Shown: positions 47,801 to 59,815 of the stretch, piece after piece | Layout: each line of letters begins with the position of its first letter | How positions within the stretch are numbered: the stretch's first letter is position 1 | Assembly: GCA_029851415.1 (NCBI GenBank) | Contig: CM056742.1 | Coordinates: 15,293,736-15,357,735, forward strand | Length of the DNA stretch: 64,000 bases | Reading direction: 5' to 3' | Origin: Eretmocerus hayati | Lineage: Eukaryota; Arthropoda; Insecta; Hymenoptera; Aphelinidae | Made by a program: the position numbers and the translations under genes | The notes under the pieces: model-generated | Databases searched by the model: none | The model's input: the letters and a program-made list of their open reading frames with translations, nothing else | Told to the model about the DNA's origin: nothing

Positions 47801-50600
47801 AATTCTTCAGCCACTCCCACATTGTAGATGGATGTGGCAAGAATTTCATACAACTATTTCTTACGAAATCATACGCACTAGGTGAATAAAAATGTAGCGT
47901 CATGGCAAAGCTTCTCAGTTCCATAGGAAACTTGGTACATTTTTTCCCTTCAGTATTGTTTCTATAAGACTCTTCATCCCAGGCGACAGACTAGCCTGTA
48001 AGATAATTGAAATTTGGGGTAGGAGGGATCGAAGTAGGTAGACTTTTGTAAATTGTATGTAATATGTAAGTCCAAATATTGGATGACTACTATCGTTCGG
48101 TAAATTCGAAGCCAAGGATGATTGTGCCGTGAAATAATGTAGTCTGTTATTTTGCAAGAAATTCTTGTATTACGGAACAGCGTGAGAGAAACGAAATAGG
48201 AATGTATTGGAAATACTATCAAAATTCGAGGAAAGTTCGAAATAATCAAGAAATTTCCCAAGAAATGTTTAAAATAATTCACGAAGTCATGTTGAAGTGT
48301 TGCATTAATAGTTGGCACTTGGTTTGTCAAGAAAGAATATTTTTCGTGGTCGATGGTCTCAAGCACTGTCATGCACAAGGTGTTTCCTATTCGACGATCA
48401 AGTGAAAGTCGATGCATAGAATGATAAACGCACGAAAGCTGAAACAATTAATATAGTACATGTCGATACAAGGGTATAAACCTCAAATCGCCTTCAAGTG
48501 ATAGGATTTCCGTCTTGACCCGCAGGCGAGGGTCTGGATCATCACGATGATGCGGAGAACAAGTTTGACTTCCGTGTATTGCACTAGTCCTTTTTAAAAG
48601 TGTGAGTAAAAACCGGAAAACTGTGCGCAAAATACACCGTTACGCACAGAGTATCAAGATAGTATTTTTCAGTGCGAGTGTGTCGAGTTTGGTTGTGCTT
48701 CTCGAGCGATTGCTTTCGGCTTGAGCCCTGGCGAAGATCGAAATTATCATGAGTACGGGAGAAAACTTTACACCCGAGTGTCGAAATACATGTTCGATTC
48801 ATCAGGCGTAAGGTGAAAGAAAACTGCCGTGCGTCAAGTAGTGCTTTGTCCATATTCGATCGAAAAAAACATTTTTTCCGCAATTTTCCGATATTTGGAC
48901 GCCTACAAAACTGCGAAAAATAACTTTCGCGCCTCGGACATGAGGTTCCCCGCTTTCGAACGATCATTTTAACCCTCGCCTCCGGCTCGGGCCGAAAACC
49001 GATCGCTCAGAAGTGAGCTACAACCTTATGAACTCGGCGCGAAATAGACTATATTGCCCTGGGACTCATTAATATTGTGACTCTCTACCTTCACTGAATC
49101 GACTCCTTGCTCGCATAACAGATTGCGCCCACGAAGACTTTTCATCAAATCTTGAACACTTTTTGCTTTCTCTTTCCAGCTTGTCTGTCTACGGTTAGCA
49201 TTTCGTATTGTCTTCGATTTCAATTTTGCAAACTCCAGGAAGAGATACCATTTCTCATCACTCGTAAAATCTTCTCTGCTCATCCAGTGACAAACACTTC
49301 CGATGTAAAATCTATATCCCTTCGTTTTTTCATCTCTTAGCGCCTCAGTCGCACAGATTCTCTTGGCCTCATCATTATTGTCGTTCACAGCTCCATCGCT
49401 TTTTCTTTTGAGTAAAAAAGAGGATATAATATTAAAAATGCATGAGCTAGAGGGATGAATTTCATATGCTATATTTTCATTCCAATGACTTTGCAATTCA
49501 CTAGGGCGACCATCATTCACATGCGCGTTTATGACCCCATATAACTTACCAGAATTGAAACATATCAGAAGTTCAGGAGTGAATAATATTTGAATCGATC
49601 AGTATTAGCTCATGAAGGATTATTCTCACAGCTCCTGACAATAAATCTAAATACAAAACTAGCCAGGACTCACCTTTTCCGTATTTCATTCAATAGCATA
49701 TTTTCTCCCACTGTGTTATGATTCTGCATCACTTCTCGTGTGGTATTGTGGCATGAGGAAGGCTGCATTTCGTTTAGGAGATATAACTGCTCAAGTTCAC
49801 TTCCTTGAAATTGATTATTCGTATCCAACTGAAAGTTCGTGTCTTGTGCAGTGGAATTATGTGAAGCTTCTGATGGTGAAAACTGTATAGTTGATGAATC
49901 TTCGATAGAGGGTGATTGATCATGACTACAGGGAGGAAAACTGATATTTACTTCACTCGCATCGCGCGCAGAAGAGTTCAAAGTATCCATCGACAGATCA
50001 TTGTCGATGAGTGGATTTTGATCATACGATGATAGATTATCGGATTGGGCATTTTCCCTAAAAAAACGTAAGTGGGTTTGAATTTTCTCGAGTACTCCCT
50101 ACAATTTCATGTTGAACTTACTGCAGAAGTGCATCATTATTCCGTATATTGACAGATGGGATTGCATTCTTTTTCAATTTTCGACGGATTACAGCATTTT
50201 CATCCAAAGTGTCATGAAAATTTTCTTTTTTAAAATGGTTGCTACAGATTCGTGACCATTGCGTGATTTTATAACCACTGAGTGCCTCGAGCCATGAATT
50301 TCTTACGTCATCTATAGTCGGAATTCTGAAAATCATCACCAAGATCAATAAATTCATTGTCAGCAAAGATTTAACAGATTCAGCAGAGATGCCAAAAATT
50401 CATGATTTTTATTTATGTGTTACAAAAATTTCGACACACATGTGTCAAATCTGTCCGGCCACGATTTTATGCAAAAGCACGGATAAGTCATAATCAGAAC
50501 TCGAAAGTTTAATCATCCATACTCACTGATGAAAAGATCTTCCTTTATCTTGTGGCACTTGTCGTACTCCACCAACACAGCATTTGGCGGATTTGCCCAT
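44891..50600 (-). CDS. P-element (THAP9-like) transposase, nearly intact
   Basis: Cuts and pastes the element using a THAP zinc finger and an RNase-H-like core. Exons on the minus strand: 50600-50527, 50325-50122, 50057-49674, about 49560-49089 (5' edge unresolved), 47995-46790 and 45723-44891. Exons 1 and 2 carry the C2CH THAP finger (CCVGG ... WSRICSNHF) and join in phase. Exon 4 is helical with ENIAYEIHP and a leucine-rich end. Exon 5 has RSFAMTLHFYSPSAYDF, LILDGMAVRRHIRW and DLTFDGESSN, with Asp residues placed like the catalytic pair. Exon 6 has TFLCTYKISQDHGEMFF and CNNNPDTMNF. Phases match at four junctions. One likely break is an A6 run at 47940-47945, where the frame before and after differ by one base. 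Otherwise long frames are open. Intron 4 holds other repeats. Confidence 0.82.
47996..49088. other. Transposase intron 4, with repeat-like content
   Basis: Between the fourth and fifth transposase exons. 48460-49010 contains two copies, in opposite sense, of a CCCGCAGGCGAGGGTC-type motif (near 48518 and 48973) that also occurs at 54.84 and 63.55 kb. Other open frames here resemble nothing. Confidence 0.45.
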
Positions 50601-51590
50601 GATATTGGTGCACGTGTTGAGTAAACAATAAAAAACATAAACACAGCGGCGGCGCTCGGAAAATGCAATCTGCACATGAGCGTGTCTGTTTTGATTGTTT
50701 TCGTGGTACGCCGACGAGCGCGGACCGTTACAAAAACTTTGGAAACTACTAGATTCCTCCCACTGCATTCATCACATTATTTATCAAACTTTCTTCAATC
50801 ACAGAATGTCACCAGCACCAGGTCGACCAAGGAAGTACGGAACGAGCTCGCGAATGAGTTCCAAGCAGCCACACTCGTGGCTGACGAATGACAGTATTAG
50901 ACTGCATGTATGCAAATATCACTCTTGTCCCGAATGGTAACATTACCGACGGCTTGGAAATCTTTCCGCGTAAGCCTTGCAGCTCTTTTGGAATCGGTTG
51001 ATCATTTCATTCACATGAGAATTAATTCTATTGTGAACTAAAGCACCGCGAAAACTTGCAAGAGTCCAAACGCGTTTCCAAAACACCGTAGATCATTTAA
51101 AATAGCATTCGCGAATCCTGATGGAGAATATTATAATTTAAGCTATATCTATCTCTCGATTTCTTCATTTATTATACAAAAGACGGAGTCGACAGCCCTC
51201 TTGCAATGTAACCACAAATGATTTATCTCTGCCGGGTGAGCTCACCTTCATCCTTATTCATTAAAAATAGAAATGATATTTCAAATTGAACTGATATAAA
51301 ATAGTACATTTCAAGGGTGGAAAAATAAGTTTGACACCCGTGTATCGAATACTATTTTTTGACAAACTGTCAGAGAGAGTGGGAAATCAGTGCGGAAAAG
51401 GTACTTTCTCGCACAGTGTGTAAAACACACACACACACGCATATATATATATATATATATATATATTCATTATACTATTTATATATTATTAAATTAACAT
51501 ATTAAATTTACGGAACAGGCAAAAATAAAATAGATGAAAAAAGCGACGTTGGAAACTTAATATTTTTATTCACATTTATTCACAATATTT
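50601..51590. other. P-element 5' region, promoter expected, with microsatellite
   Basis: Lies upstream of the transposase start. 51424-51467 is an (AC)n/(AT)n simple repeat. A promoter must lie here but I cannot point to a TATA box with confidence. Confidence 0.4.
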
Positions 51591-51787
51591 TATCACTGAC
51601 GGTTCTTTATAATAATGTGAGCCCGCTTCAATGTATGGGGCCAAAAGACGATTGAGAAGTGATGATATTTGCTGAACTGAAAATTTTCAAGGAGTCAAGA
51701 AGCACTTCATCAGTAAAAGAGCAGTTCTCGGCGTGCGTTCGATATGGATGATGAAGAAAAAAAAAACCAGCGACATTTTACGTGAGA

Positions 51788-51885
51788 GAAAAAAAAATGC
51801 GTCCTGCGAAATTCGAACCCGAGTCAACTGGTGAGAGCAAAATGTAAAACTGAAAGCTTGCGGATTAACCCGCACGGCTACTGAC
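51788..51885 (-). other. tRNA-like segment in the right P-element repeat
   Basis: The inverted counterpart of the segment at 44006-44102, with A- and B-box-like parts and the T run all kept. Confidence 0.45.
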
Positions 51886-52274
51886 GAAACTATAGATGAT
51901 GCATCAAAACTTGTATATAAGCTTTTGCTCCCTGCGGGAGCACTTGTTTTGCATTTGATATTCGTCATTCAGTGAAGGGATCATAAGGATGAATAACACG
52001 CATGTGATTGCATTAGTGGCTTACTATAATTACGTTTTTTGGTGATATTTACACAAAATTTTGAGTCGCAAACGAGCACCGGATTGATCTGACGTTCGCG
52101 CTACCACGGTTATCAGGCGGCGAGGAGAGACGCGGCGGGGAGCGGCGCCGACCAATCAAACGCGGCGAGAGAGACAGAAGAGGCGACTCTTAGAGTTTCT
52201 GTCTCTCTCGGTCGATGTACGGCGGCCGGCGCACGGGACCCGCAGTCTATCTCTCATATGTCTATGGACCACAG

Positions 52275-52870
52275 TATATCCTTTCCGATAACGAAGAGAT
52301 ATTTCTTTGTAAGAAAATCCAAGATTTGTACGAAACGAATGGTGTTGAGTTTATAAACATAGCTGTATGACATCTTCAGTATAACGGCATGTGTGAGAGT
52401 GTGATTGGTACCTTGAAGACTCTAGCGAAATCGAAATCAGGTGATTTATATATGAAATTAATGAGACCCGCAAAAAGTTACAATGAAATTATCCACAATA
52501 CTACAAATTACTCTCCGTATGATTAATTATTTGGGAATTTGAGTGCAGTAGATACGCCAGATCTAGAAGACATTCACATTCAAACTATAATTCGTAAAAG
52601 AAAGGATGCAGAAGAGAATATCAAGGGAACGAAGAGGTAAAATCAGAAGACGGTCTCAAGCAGACAGACTTTCGCAGCATCGTATGAAGAAAATGATATC
52701 ATTATAGCTAGAACGATTACAAATAATATTGCCACTTGGAGTGATCCAGTTCCAGTTCGGCGAGTTAATAATGAGACCAGAACTGTAGAAATTATCATTA
52801 GAGACCGACCTCAGTTGAGGCACTTCAATGAAATCCGCCATTATCATGCAGAATTTGAAATATATGCTCT
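52275..52870 (+). pseudogene. Provirus integrase, C-terminal part
   Basis: Continues the core after the P element: ILSDNEEIF holds the second catalytic Asp and HLQYNGMCESVIGTLK the Glu. A basic C-terminal tail ends near 52870. Stops interrupt it (for example before HLQYNG and near 52640). Integrase inserts proviral DNA into the genome; this copy is dead. Confidence 0.8.
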
Positions 52871-52903
52871 ATGTAAGAAATAATAACCATAACTCTGTTA
52901 CAG

Positions 52904-53210
52904 ATACTTCTACTCGGCTCATTGTCCATTATACTTACGAATCCATACGAAATCACCACAAACATACCACATTTTGTCCAAGTAAATGAAGAATCAGTGT
53001 ATCTATACAATGAAGAATGGAAAATAATTCATACCACGGACATCGGAGCGATCTCTCACCTAGGTACAGATCTGAATTACCAGTTGAACTTTTCAAGAGA
53101 TTTCTGCTGGAATCATGGGTACTGCACTACGAAAGAATACATCAGTCTCGTTCAACGACAACTGGACCGCGCTACAAGTAACAAATACAATCTTGACATC
53201 TATAGACATA
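52904..53210 (+). pseudogene. Provirus env, 5' part
   Basis: Follows a splice acceptor (CTGTTACAG, ending 52903), as expected for a spliced env message. It opens with a hydrophobic signal-like stretch and then an extracellular domain. Open until 53210, where the foldback element is inserted at TA. Because the insertion point falls between codons in a compatible phase, the frame on the far side is the same one. Confidence 0.7.
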
Positions 53211-56200
53211 TTTCCCAAGTTTCACAGATCCTTCCTCCCCCCCTCTGGATACCTTCTTTGAGCCGAAAAAACACGGGGAAAATTTTCTCTGAGTCCCCAG
53301 AGAGTGATTAAATAATGCCTCAAAGAGCATCTTGCTTTGAAACTCAAGTAAAAAATAACGCTTTTTGTGATTTTTCTGTCCCTAAGTTCGAGCTCTTGAA
53401 AATTAGTGATTCTTCGCGAATGTAAAGGTGGGGATACACGTTCCCACGTAAAATTTGATGCTAGATCGAATTTCATCGTGACATTTGAACTAGGATGCCA
53501 CCCAATACTCGTAAATTGCGTTTTCCGACGCGGAAAACATTTTTAGCGCGACTTTTTCATCTCATTCGAGTGTCTCAGGCGTCACTCACTCCCTCAAGAT
53601 TAATCTAAACCACCTGTTTTCATGTAGAAAAATACGCTAAATTCGAATCCATCGTTATTTCCTAGATATAGTGTAGCCCAACGTGAGAAGAATGCGTTTT
53701 TCCACCGAGAAAGCACCTTAAGCGAGTTTTTCACGCCCGAATCGAGTGTCTCAGGCGTCACTCACTCTCTCGAGATCAATACGAATGACCTAATTTCATG
53801 TGAAAAAACACGCTGGATTAGAATTCATTCTTATTTCCTGGGTATAATGTCGCCTAACGTGAGAAAAATGCATTTTTTCACCGAGAAAGTACCTTAAGCG
53901 AGTCTTCCACGCCCGAATCGAGTGTCTCAGGCGTCACTCACTCTCTCGGGATCAATACGAACGACCTAATTTCATGTGAAAAAACACGCTGAATTGGAAT
54001 CCATCTCCAATTACCAGGTATAATGTCGCCTAACGTGAGAAAAATGTGTTTTTCCGCCAAGGAAGCACCCTCAGCTCATCTTTCACGCGGGAATCGAGTG
54101 TCTCAGGCGTCACTTACTCTCTCGAGATTGATCTAAACGACCTGATTTTATGTAAAAATCTACGCTGAATCAAAATTCATCGTTATTTTTCGGGTACAAC
54201 GACGCTTCACGTGAAAAAATCCGTTTTTCCTCCAGAATGCACCGAAATCCACGAAAGATGACGAATTCCTGGGTAAAATTCATAAAAAGTCTGGAATCAA
54301 CCAAAACAATTTGAGAGATAGCTCAAAGTCCCTACAAACCATTGTGATTCTTACAGAACTCAGTCATCATTCTCCACCAGAACATTTTGACACTCGACAC
54401 AAATAGGGATATCATGTGTCAAAAGGATTTACACCTCAGGCATCTATTGGAAAAAAAATTTACGATATCTGATTCGGATGGGATAGTCGATACTCTTTAT
54501 CACGCTTTGACTAGGGAGATGCATTTATAAACAAGAGTGGAGATATCGAGTGACTCAAGTTAACAACATAACACGATTTCTCGACTCATAAAATTATGAA
54601 GATCTTCCCCCTTCGATCCTCATCTTTTCCAGAACGGTCATCTTACTTGCATCTGGATACTGTCTTTTATCCCTTGTTAAACTTAGCTGTATAGAATGTA
54701 ACTGGGTTTTTGATCGTCTGTACGCAAATGAGTAATTTGCACACTGTTTTTCGCTTTCCATTTGCTCACAGAAGATCAAAAAACATAGTATGATACTCGG
54801 GCGCAATGATTTTCTCCTTCTCATGACTATTTAAACCCTCACCTGCGGCTCGGGCCTAAAAAAGTCACTCTAACTGTGAAAACCATCGTTTGCGCCCTTG
54901 TATCATAATATACTATTCTGGTATATTTCGGCTCGGAAATCATAGACTCTTCTGTATAGTCAGATTCGACATGGATTCAAACTTGAAAGTATACCAGAGA
55001 GTAATTTAGGGAAGCATTGTGATTCCAGAATCTCGATCGGTTCCCCAGGGACCTACTTATTCGCAACTCACTAAAATTTCATGACAGCTTGACGTTGCTC
55101 GTCGTTAACTGCCAAAACGACCGACGTGAATCGACGCTGACAAAAGGCTGGGAGCAGGGCCTGGACTACTGCAGCGGCCATAGGATCCCATTTTCACACA
55201 AAATGCTAGGATTGCGAAGCGTGTAAGGTTTGGTTCGATGACCGGCCGCAACGCACGAGCAAGGGGCGCTACAATCTTTCTCGTGAGATAGGGACCTTAC
55301 CCGTGAGGGTTGGGTTAGAGTAAGCCCGATTGATCTCTTTCTGGATTAGGCGGCCGGAGTGCATAGACGTTTTCGTACGAGATACTTTTATCTCGCGCTG
55401 ATTGGAGGTAATTTCAACAAGACGCCATTGACGAATTCGATTCAGCCCAGATCTCCATACGATAGTGAGCGCCCTTAGGGATGGTTGTGAAGAGAGTTTG
55501 ACATGGATCCCGAAAATCCCATATGAGGCCAAGTGAGACAGTTTTTCGATTTTGGCAGGAACTCTCTCTTAGGTCTCTTCACAGGGACCAATTTTACGGC
55601 AGAAATGATGGTGAACTCTGATTTGGCATGGATTTGGAACGTTCTGACCATTCCTACGTGAGTCAGTGACTGCTGAGACCCTCGAATCGAACGGGAGAGA
55701 CATTTTGGTCAATTCACATTAGTCTCGAGAGAGTGAGTGACGCCTGAGACACTCAATTCGGGGGTGGAAGATGCGCTTAGGATGCTTTCTGGGTGGGAAA
55801 ACGCATTTGTTCCACGTTAGGCATCATTGTTACTGAGAAATGATGATGAATTTCGATTAAACGTGGTTTCTTACATGGGATCAGGTCATTAAGGTCAATT
55901 TCGGGGAAGCGAGTGAAGCCTGAGACACTCGGTTCCCGCGCGATGGACGCGCTTAGGGTGCTTTCTCAGTGGAAAAACAGATTTTTCTCACGTTGGGCGT
56001 CGTTGTACCTGAAAAATAACGATGAATTTTGATTCAGCGTGGTTTTTTACATGAAATCAGGTTGTTAAGATCAATCTCGAGAAAGTGAGTGACGCCTGAG
56101 ACACTCGATTTCCACGTGAAAGATGAGCTTAGGTAGCTTCCTTGGTGGAAAAACACATTTTTCTCACGTGAGGCGACATCATACCTGGTAAATAACAATG

Positions 56201-56991
56201 GATTCCAATCCAGCGGGATTTTTTACATAGAATTAGGTGGTTTAGATTAATCTTGAGAGAGTGAGTGACGCCTGAGACACTCGATTCGGGCGTGAAAGAC
56301 TCGCTTAAGGTACTTTCTCGGTGGAAAAGCGCATGTTTCTGACGTTAGGCGACATTATACCTAGGAAATAAGGATGAATTCTAATTCAACGTGTTTCTTT
56401 ACATGAAATCAGGTCGTTCGTATTGATCTCGAGAGAGTGAGTGACGCCTGAAACACTCGATTCGAGCGTGAAAGACTCGCTTAAGGTGCTTTCTCGGTGA
56501 AAAAACGCATTTTCCTCACGTTGGGCGACATTATACCTAAGAAATGACGATGGATTCCAATTCAGCGTCTTTTTTTACATGGAAATAGGTGGTTTAGATT
56601 AATCTTGAGGGAGTAAGTGACGCCTGAGACACTCGAATGAGATAGAAAAGTCGCGCTAAAAATGTTCTCCGCGTCGGAAAACGCAATTTACGAGTATTGG
56701 GTGGCATCCTAGTTCAAATGTCACGATGAAATTCGATTCAGCATCAAATTTTACGGGGGAACATGTATCCCCACTTTTACATTCACGAAGAAACACTAAG
56801 TTTCAAGAGCTCGAACATAGGGACAGAAAAATCACGAAAAGCGTTATTTTTTACTTGAGTTTCAAAGCAAGATGCTCTTTGAGGCACTATTAAATCACTC
56901 TCTGGGGGCTCAGAGAAAATGTTCCCCATGTTTTTTCGGCTCAAAGAAGGTATCCAGAGGGGGGGAGAAAGGATCTGTGAAACTTGGGAAA
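53211..56991. mobile_element. Foldback element, 3.8 kb, with inverted ~178-bp arrays, in env
   Basis: Flanked by TA (53209-53210 and 56992-56993). Ends TTTCCCAAGTTTCACAGATC and the reverse complement. The left arm has four tandem units marked by GAGTGTCTCAGGCGTCACT (about 53566, 53745, 53921 and 54096). The right arm has about six in inverse orientation (55736 to 56617, spacing about 176-178). The middle, 54350-55680, is unique apart from a small repeat at 54713-54916. No transposase. A 2-bp TA site suggests a Tc1/mariner-related mover. Confidence 0.82.
54713..54916. repeat. Dispersed ~205-bp repeat, copy 1
   Basis: Two hairpin-like parts: TTTTTGATC...GATCAAAAA, then ATAGTATGATACTCGGGCGC facing its inverse near 54890-54916, with a CCCTCACCTGCGGCTCGGGC core. 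The same order is found at 63424-63628. Confidence 0.7.
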
Positions 56992-56993
56992 TA

Positions 56994-58525
56994 AGGACCA
57001 CCCTAATAGACATAGACGAGCACTTTTTGATATCATAGGTAAAGCAACAAAATTTCTATTTGGTACTTTAGACAGAGATGATGCAAGACTCTACGATGAG
57101 GAAAACACTGGAATATATGAACAAAATAATGAATTACTTAGGCCTATACAAAATCAAAACCTTTTGGTTGGAAATAATGTTAAAGGGATCACTGATCATA
57201 TTATGCTTTTCAATGAAAATTTCGAAAAACTGCGAGAATGGAGCTATGAAAGAGATGAATCATTAAGCCACGTAGGAGCAAACCAAAAGTCGTTGATATC
57301 ATTGCAAGAAATTCAATTAGCCATGAATGATTACGGAGATCAAATAACCAATATCCAGCTTGCAATTTCCCTAGCAGAAACCGGTGTGATTCTACCTTCC
57401 GCGATCACGACCGAATCTTTCATCAATGCTCTCAATGAAATAAAACGCAACGAAACAATCAATAATCTTATCGATTTCAATATTGATCACTTCTACGAAT
57501 TGGTGAGAATTTCAAAATTGACAACAGCTTACATTCAAGATAATAAACTCATCCTGATTATCAATACACCAAGACCAGACGATAATGAATATTATTACAT
57601 CAATTTGTTTCCACTACCAATTAGATAAAGCGAAACTATTTTAAAAATGATCCGTCTAGAATTCTACACTCTGATAGTGAGTGAAGATTCTGTATATTAT
57701 ACGTTTAACACCAATGAATGTATAGATTTTGAACCCAGGCGAAAAATTTGCAAGAATACTAAGCCATTGATGAACGTAGTAAACGAGGAGTCATGCTATG
57801 CTGATATAATTAGAAAATGTGATTATAGCAACTGCGAGTTTGGATATTACTAATTCGAAACGGATGACGTAAAACAAGTTTACCAGTTGAATTTGTGGTA
57901 TATTATCACCAATAGTAAATTAAAATTTCATGTTTGGTGTAAGAAATCACGCATTACTCTCCCAATTTAAGGCGATACGCTTCTGCAATCAAATGACACA
58001 TCCTGTATTTTCTTCAATGACAATTTCCAGTTGAAACCATTCAAAAATGAACTTCACAATGCCAAAATAGAATATTTAGCGATGAATATTTCAGCTAACG
58101 TTTCCATCGAGAGAGAATACCTTGCCAAGATCAAGCTATCAAATATGAGTGATGATATAGAAACTTATTACATTAAATTAAGCGAAGTCCAAGAAACAAT
58201 TGATGAGTTTAAGTTCAGAGAAAGATCAAAGACTTGGGTTGACAGCTTTTGGCAGTATTGAAGTTACACTGGTAACACAATGTTAGTAATACTTCTTTTA
58301 TGTTGTTCACATTATTGTGGATTGTTTTCAGCCCTTGAAGTCATTGGTATAAGCTTATGGAACAGAACTTGCTGCTGTAAGATCAATTACTACAAAAATA
58401 ATAATGTCATTCACGCTCCTCAAGCAACCTCATATATCGCATCATATCAAGTCAATACTGTGCCACGCACACAATCGAAATCTGTGAATACAAGATCACT
58501 GCTCAGGTCAAAATCAGAAATGTAA
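56994..58525 (+). pseudogene. Provirus env, 3' part (fusion-protein-like)
   Basis: Resembles the fusion-type envelope of insect errantiviruses: an RHRR basic cleavage-like site soon after the insertion point, a following hydrophobic segment with FGTLD, a helical region, cysteine-containing domain, and a membrane anchor near 58280-58360 with a short tail. All pieces lie in a single frame, but four in-frame stops (57626, 57851, 57968 and 58259) end it early. In life such proteins drive membrane fusion; this one is defective by stops as well as by the insertion. Confidence 0.78.
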
Positions 58526-58567
58526 CGAAAAATTGTCTTTTTGCTCCCGAAAAATTCTCCCGTTCTC

Positions 58568-58578
58568 AAGGGAGGGGA
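58568..58578 (+). promoter_or_regulatory. Polypurine tract of the provirus
   Basis: AAGGGAGGGGA directly before the 3' LTR, the plus-strand priming site of LTR retroelements. Confidence 0.75.
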
Positions 58579-58698
58579 TGTCATCACGGCCACGCCAAAT
58601 CACTCATGAAACGAAACTTTCCCTCCATCAGAAACTCCACCAGAATATGAGAGCTCGCACTCATAATCAATAGTCGCCAGCTCACACGTCAGCTTATA

Positions 58699-59499
58699 CA
58701 GTACCGTCCAAAAGTTCTCGATGGGTCATCCCTCGAGTACTCTGACTTGCAACAGCGATAAGACGAATATTTTATGCGTTGTACGAAAATTTTCAAAAGA
58801 GCATCTTAAAAAGCAGAAAAAATACTAACTTTTACCGGGTTTGGATGATTTTTATCGAATATTTTTGAAGGTCCTACACGCTGATGAAAAAATAGAAAAT
58901 CTAAAAAATTTTTACTTTTATTGAGACACCTGCTGTTTCAATGCGAATGAAGATACGGCAATTCTCAAAGAAGCATCTTGTAGAGCGGAAAAAATGCTAT
59001 GAGTAGCTATTTTTTGATTATGTCTTACGTCCAGTGTATGAAGACGTGCGGGCTGTCCAAATCCCCCAAATCATGGTTTTTCACCGTTTTCTGTGCCGTT
59101 CCCGGTAATGAACAGTCATTCTGGGTATCTAGGCAGCTCGGACGTTCTCACACGCGGTACGTGGAAAAGAATAAAAAAAAATGGGTACACACAGCATTTT
59201 TTCGCTCTACAAGATGCTTCTTTCAGAATTGCCTTATCTTTATTCGCATTAGAACTGCAAGTGTCTCCCTTAGATCAGAATGAAAGTAAAATTTTTTTAG
59301 ATTTTCTATTTTTTCATCAGCGTGTAGGACCTTTAAAATATTCGATAAAAATCATCCAAGCCCAGTAAGAGTTAGTATTTTTCCTGCTCTTTAAGATGCT
59401 TTTCTGAAAATTCTCGTATATTGTATAGGATTCGACTTATCGCTGTTGTAAGTCAGGGTACTCGAGAGATGACCCATCGAGAACTATTGGACGGTACTG
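58699..59499. mobile_element. Tc1/mariner-type MITE in the 3' LTR
   Basis: 801 bp with ends CAGTACCGTCCAAAAGTTCT and a near inverse, TA on both sides (58697-58698 and 59500-59501). The 5' LTR has the uninterrupted site. Open frames inside (58999-59368) overlap in two frames without motifs. Confidence 0.85.
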
Positions 59500-59684
59500 T
59501 AGATTACAACGCTCGGGGTTTGGGACTCACTTCAAAATAAGATATGCGCAAAGGCATCGATATCCTTGATTTCTGAATAGCACTGCGTTCTCACGTATCT
59601 TCATTTCTTAGTAATATGATAAAGTCTACTATCTATCGGCCTTCCGGCCGAAGCACACATGATTATCTATTAACTGCATCCAAT

Positions 59685-59815
59685 TCGAGGTGTCAACCCT
59701 GACTACAGCGCCATAATACCACGGATAAACGCGTAAGGTGGCGGAATACTGAACTGTCGCTCTGCCAACTCCTATCTCTTATACATTGTCTGCTAGGCCA
59801 CGCTTGACACCTCGA
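59685..59815. mobile_element. 131-bp terminal-inverted-repeat element in the 3' LTR
   Basis: Ends TCGAGGTGTCAA and the exact reverse complement, AT on both sides. Absent from the 5' LTR, which shows the empty site CCAATATAAG. Confidence 0.78.

Larger units (their letters stand above)
43625..52266 (-). mobile_element. P element with ~676-bp inverted repeats
   Basis: 8642 bp bounded by the 8-bp duplication GACCACAG (43617-43624 and 52267-52274), the P-element target size. Ends CATAGACATATAAGAG and the reverse complement. Inverted repeats run 43625-44300 and 51591-52266, very similar but not identical. It holds one THAP-type transposase gene on the minus strand. Canonical Drosophila P ends are about 31 bp, so these are unusually long. 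The integrase frame resumes directly at 52275. Confidence 0.9.

Noticed and set aside
51424..51467. AC/AT simple repeat as a regulatory element
   Set aside because: An ordinary microsatellite with nothing else to support a role.
52922..58525. A working envelope gene
   Set aside because: Split by a 3.8-kb insertion and carries four in-frame stops.
58999..59368. Coding frames in the 3' LTR region
   Set aside because: They lie inside a TA-flanked MITE absent from the 5' LTR and overlap in two frames.
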